Source of the DNA: SG8-41 sp035574195
GTDB taxonomy: Bacteria; Pseudomonadota; Gammaproteobacteria; Burkholderiales; SG8-41
DNA: 5,622 nt
Assembly: GCA_035574195.1 (NCBI GenBank)
Contig: DATLZE010000131.1
Coordinates: 1-5,622, forward strand
Reading direction: 5' to 3'
Part shown: positions 5,370 to 5,622 of the stretch, piece after piece
Numbering within the stretch: position 1 is the first letter of the stretch
Layout of the letters: each line of letters starts with the position of its first letter
Translations under genes and position numbers: made by a program
The notes under the pieces: generated by a model
What the model saw: only the letters and a program-made list of their open reading frames with translations
Told to the model about the DNA's origin: nothing
The model's database searches: none

Positions 5370-5429
5370 GAATCCCCCCGATATCTCGCGCCATACCCCT
5401 CTGCCGAAGTGGGGTAGGAAGGGGGATTC
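5370..5429 (+). promoter_or_regulatory. Two-tier hairpin over the lpxK ribosome-binding region
   Basis: The outer stem is GAATCCCCC (5370-5378) with GGGGGATTC (5421-5429), 9 bp and perfect. Nested inside is TACCCC (5394-5399) with GGGGTA (5411-5416), 6 bp, extended by CT/AG after one T-T mismatch. The purine stretch GGAAGGGGG (5417-5425), the only Shine-Dalgarno candidate for lpxK, is half in an internal loop and half in the outer stem. The lpxK ATG follows the stem by one base (5430). No T-run follows, so it is not a standard terminator. It may dampen lpxK translation or stabilise the upstream exbBD message. The pairing is read directly from sequence; the function is inferred. Confidence 0.6.
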
Positions 5430-5430
5430 G

Positions 5431-5622
5431 ATGGCGTGGATCGAGCGCCACTGGCAGAGCGTCACCCCGGTATCGGTCCTGCTCTACCCCGCGAGCTTGC
5501 TCTATGGCGCGCTTGCCGCCGCGCGGCGCGCGGCCTACCGCGCGGGGCTCGCGCGCGGCGCGCGGCTGCCGGTGCCGGTGATCGTGGTGGGCAATCTCAC
5601 CGTGGGCGGCACCGGCAAGACG
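5431..5622 (+). CDS. lpxK: Tetraacyldisaccharide 4'-kinase LpxK, N-terminal part (3' truncated)
   Basis: LpxK phosphorylates the 4' position of the tetraacyldisaccharide 1-phosphate precursor to give lipid IVA, on the cytoplasmic face of the inner membrane. Only the first 64 codons are in the window. They show a hydrophobic N-terminal helix (about 12-32, VTPVSVLLYPASLLYGALAA) that anchors LpxK to the membrane, a basic stretch (RRAAYRAG), and then PVPVIVVGNLTVGGTGKT (47-64), which holds the Walker A motif in the wording typical of LpxK. The start ATG 5431 is preceded by GGAAGGGGG, which sits within a hairpin. The gene follows exbD by 63 nt on the same strand and is probably in the same transcript. 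Confidence 0.93.
   Translation, partial: MAWIERHWQSVTPVSVLLYPASLLYGALAAARRAAYRAGLARGARLPVPVIVVGNLTVGGTGKT

Overview
The window is GC-rich chromosomal DNA with housekeeping gene content typical of a betaproteobacterium. The order mutL-miaA, the exbB-exbD-lpxK string and the wording of the MutL, MiaA and XseA motifs all point that way. This is inference from gene order and motif recognition, not from a database search. No phage, transposon, CRISPR or RNA gene was seen.

Layout. Bases 1-383 are the 3' end of mutL (mismatch repair), followed after 26 nt by a complete miaA (tRNA A37 prenylation) with an unusual basic N-terminal extension of about 62 residues. Convergent to these, on the minus strand, are a 277-residue protein made only of two cyclic-nucleotide-binding domains (2491 to 1658) and, upstream of it, xseA for the exonuclease VII large subunit (3935 to 2604). 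A spacer of about 400 nt (3936-4342) then separates xseA from a plus-strand string: exbB (GTG start), exbD (ATGA overlap with exbB) and the first 64 codons of lpxK (lipid A 4'-kinase), which runs off the window.

How the genes fit together. MutL and XseA both act in DNA repair but are transcribed towards each other and are separate units. ExbB and ExbD form an inner-membrane proton-driven motor, and their placement directly ahead of lpxK ties them to the cell-envelope/lipid A locus. The double cyclic-nucleotide-binding protein has no visible output domain and is the least explained gene here.

Non-coding points of interest: a perfect 58-bp palindrome at the very first bases (probably a fold-back or assembly artefact); an extended -10 box placed so that xseA mRNA would be leaderless; an inverted pair of DnaA-box-like sequences in an AT-richer patch upstream of exbB; a two-tier hairpin that would pair the lpxK ribosome-binding region; and short GGGATGA-type repeats in the two spacers flanking the cyclic-nucleotide-binding gene. 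I did not find a convincing wholly new system; these are the parts worth a second look.
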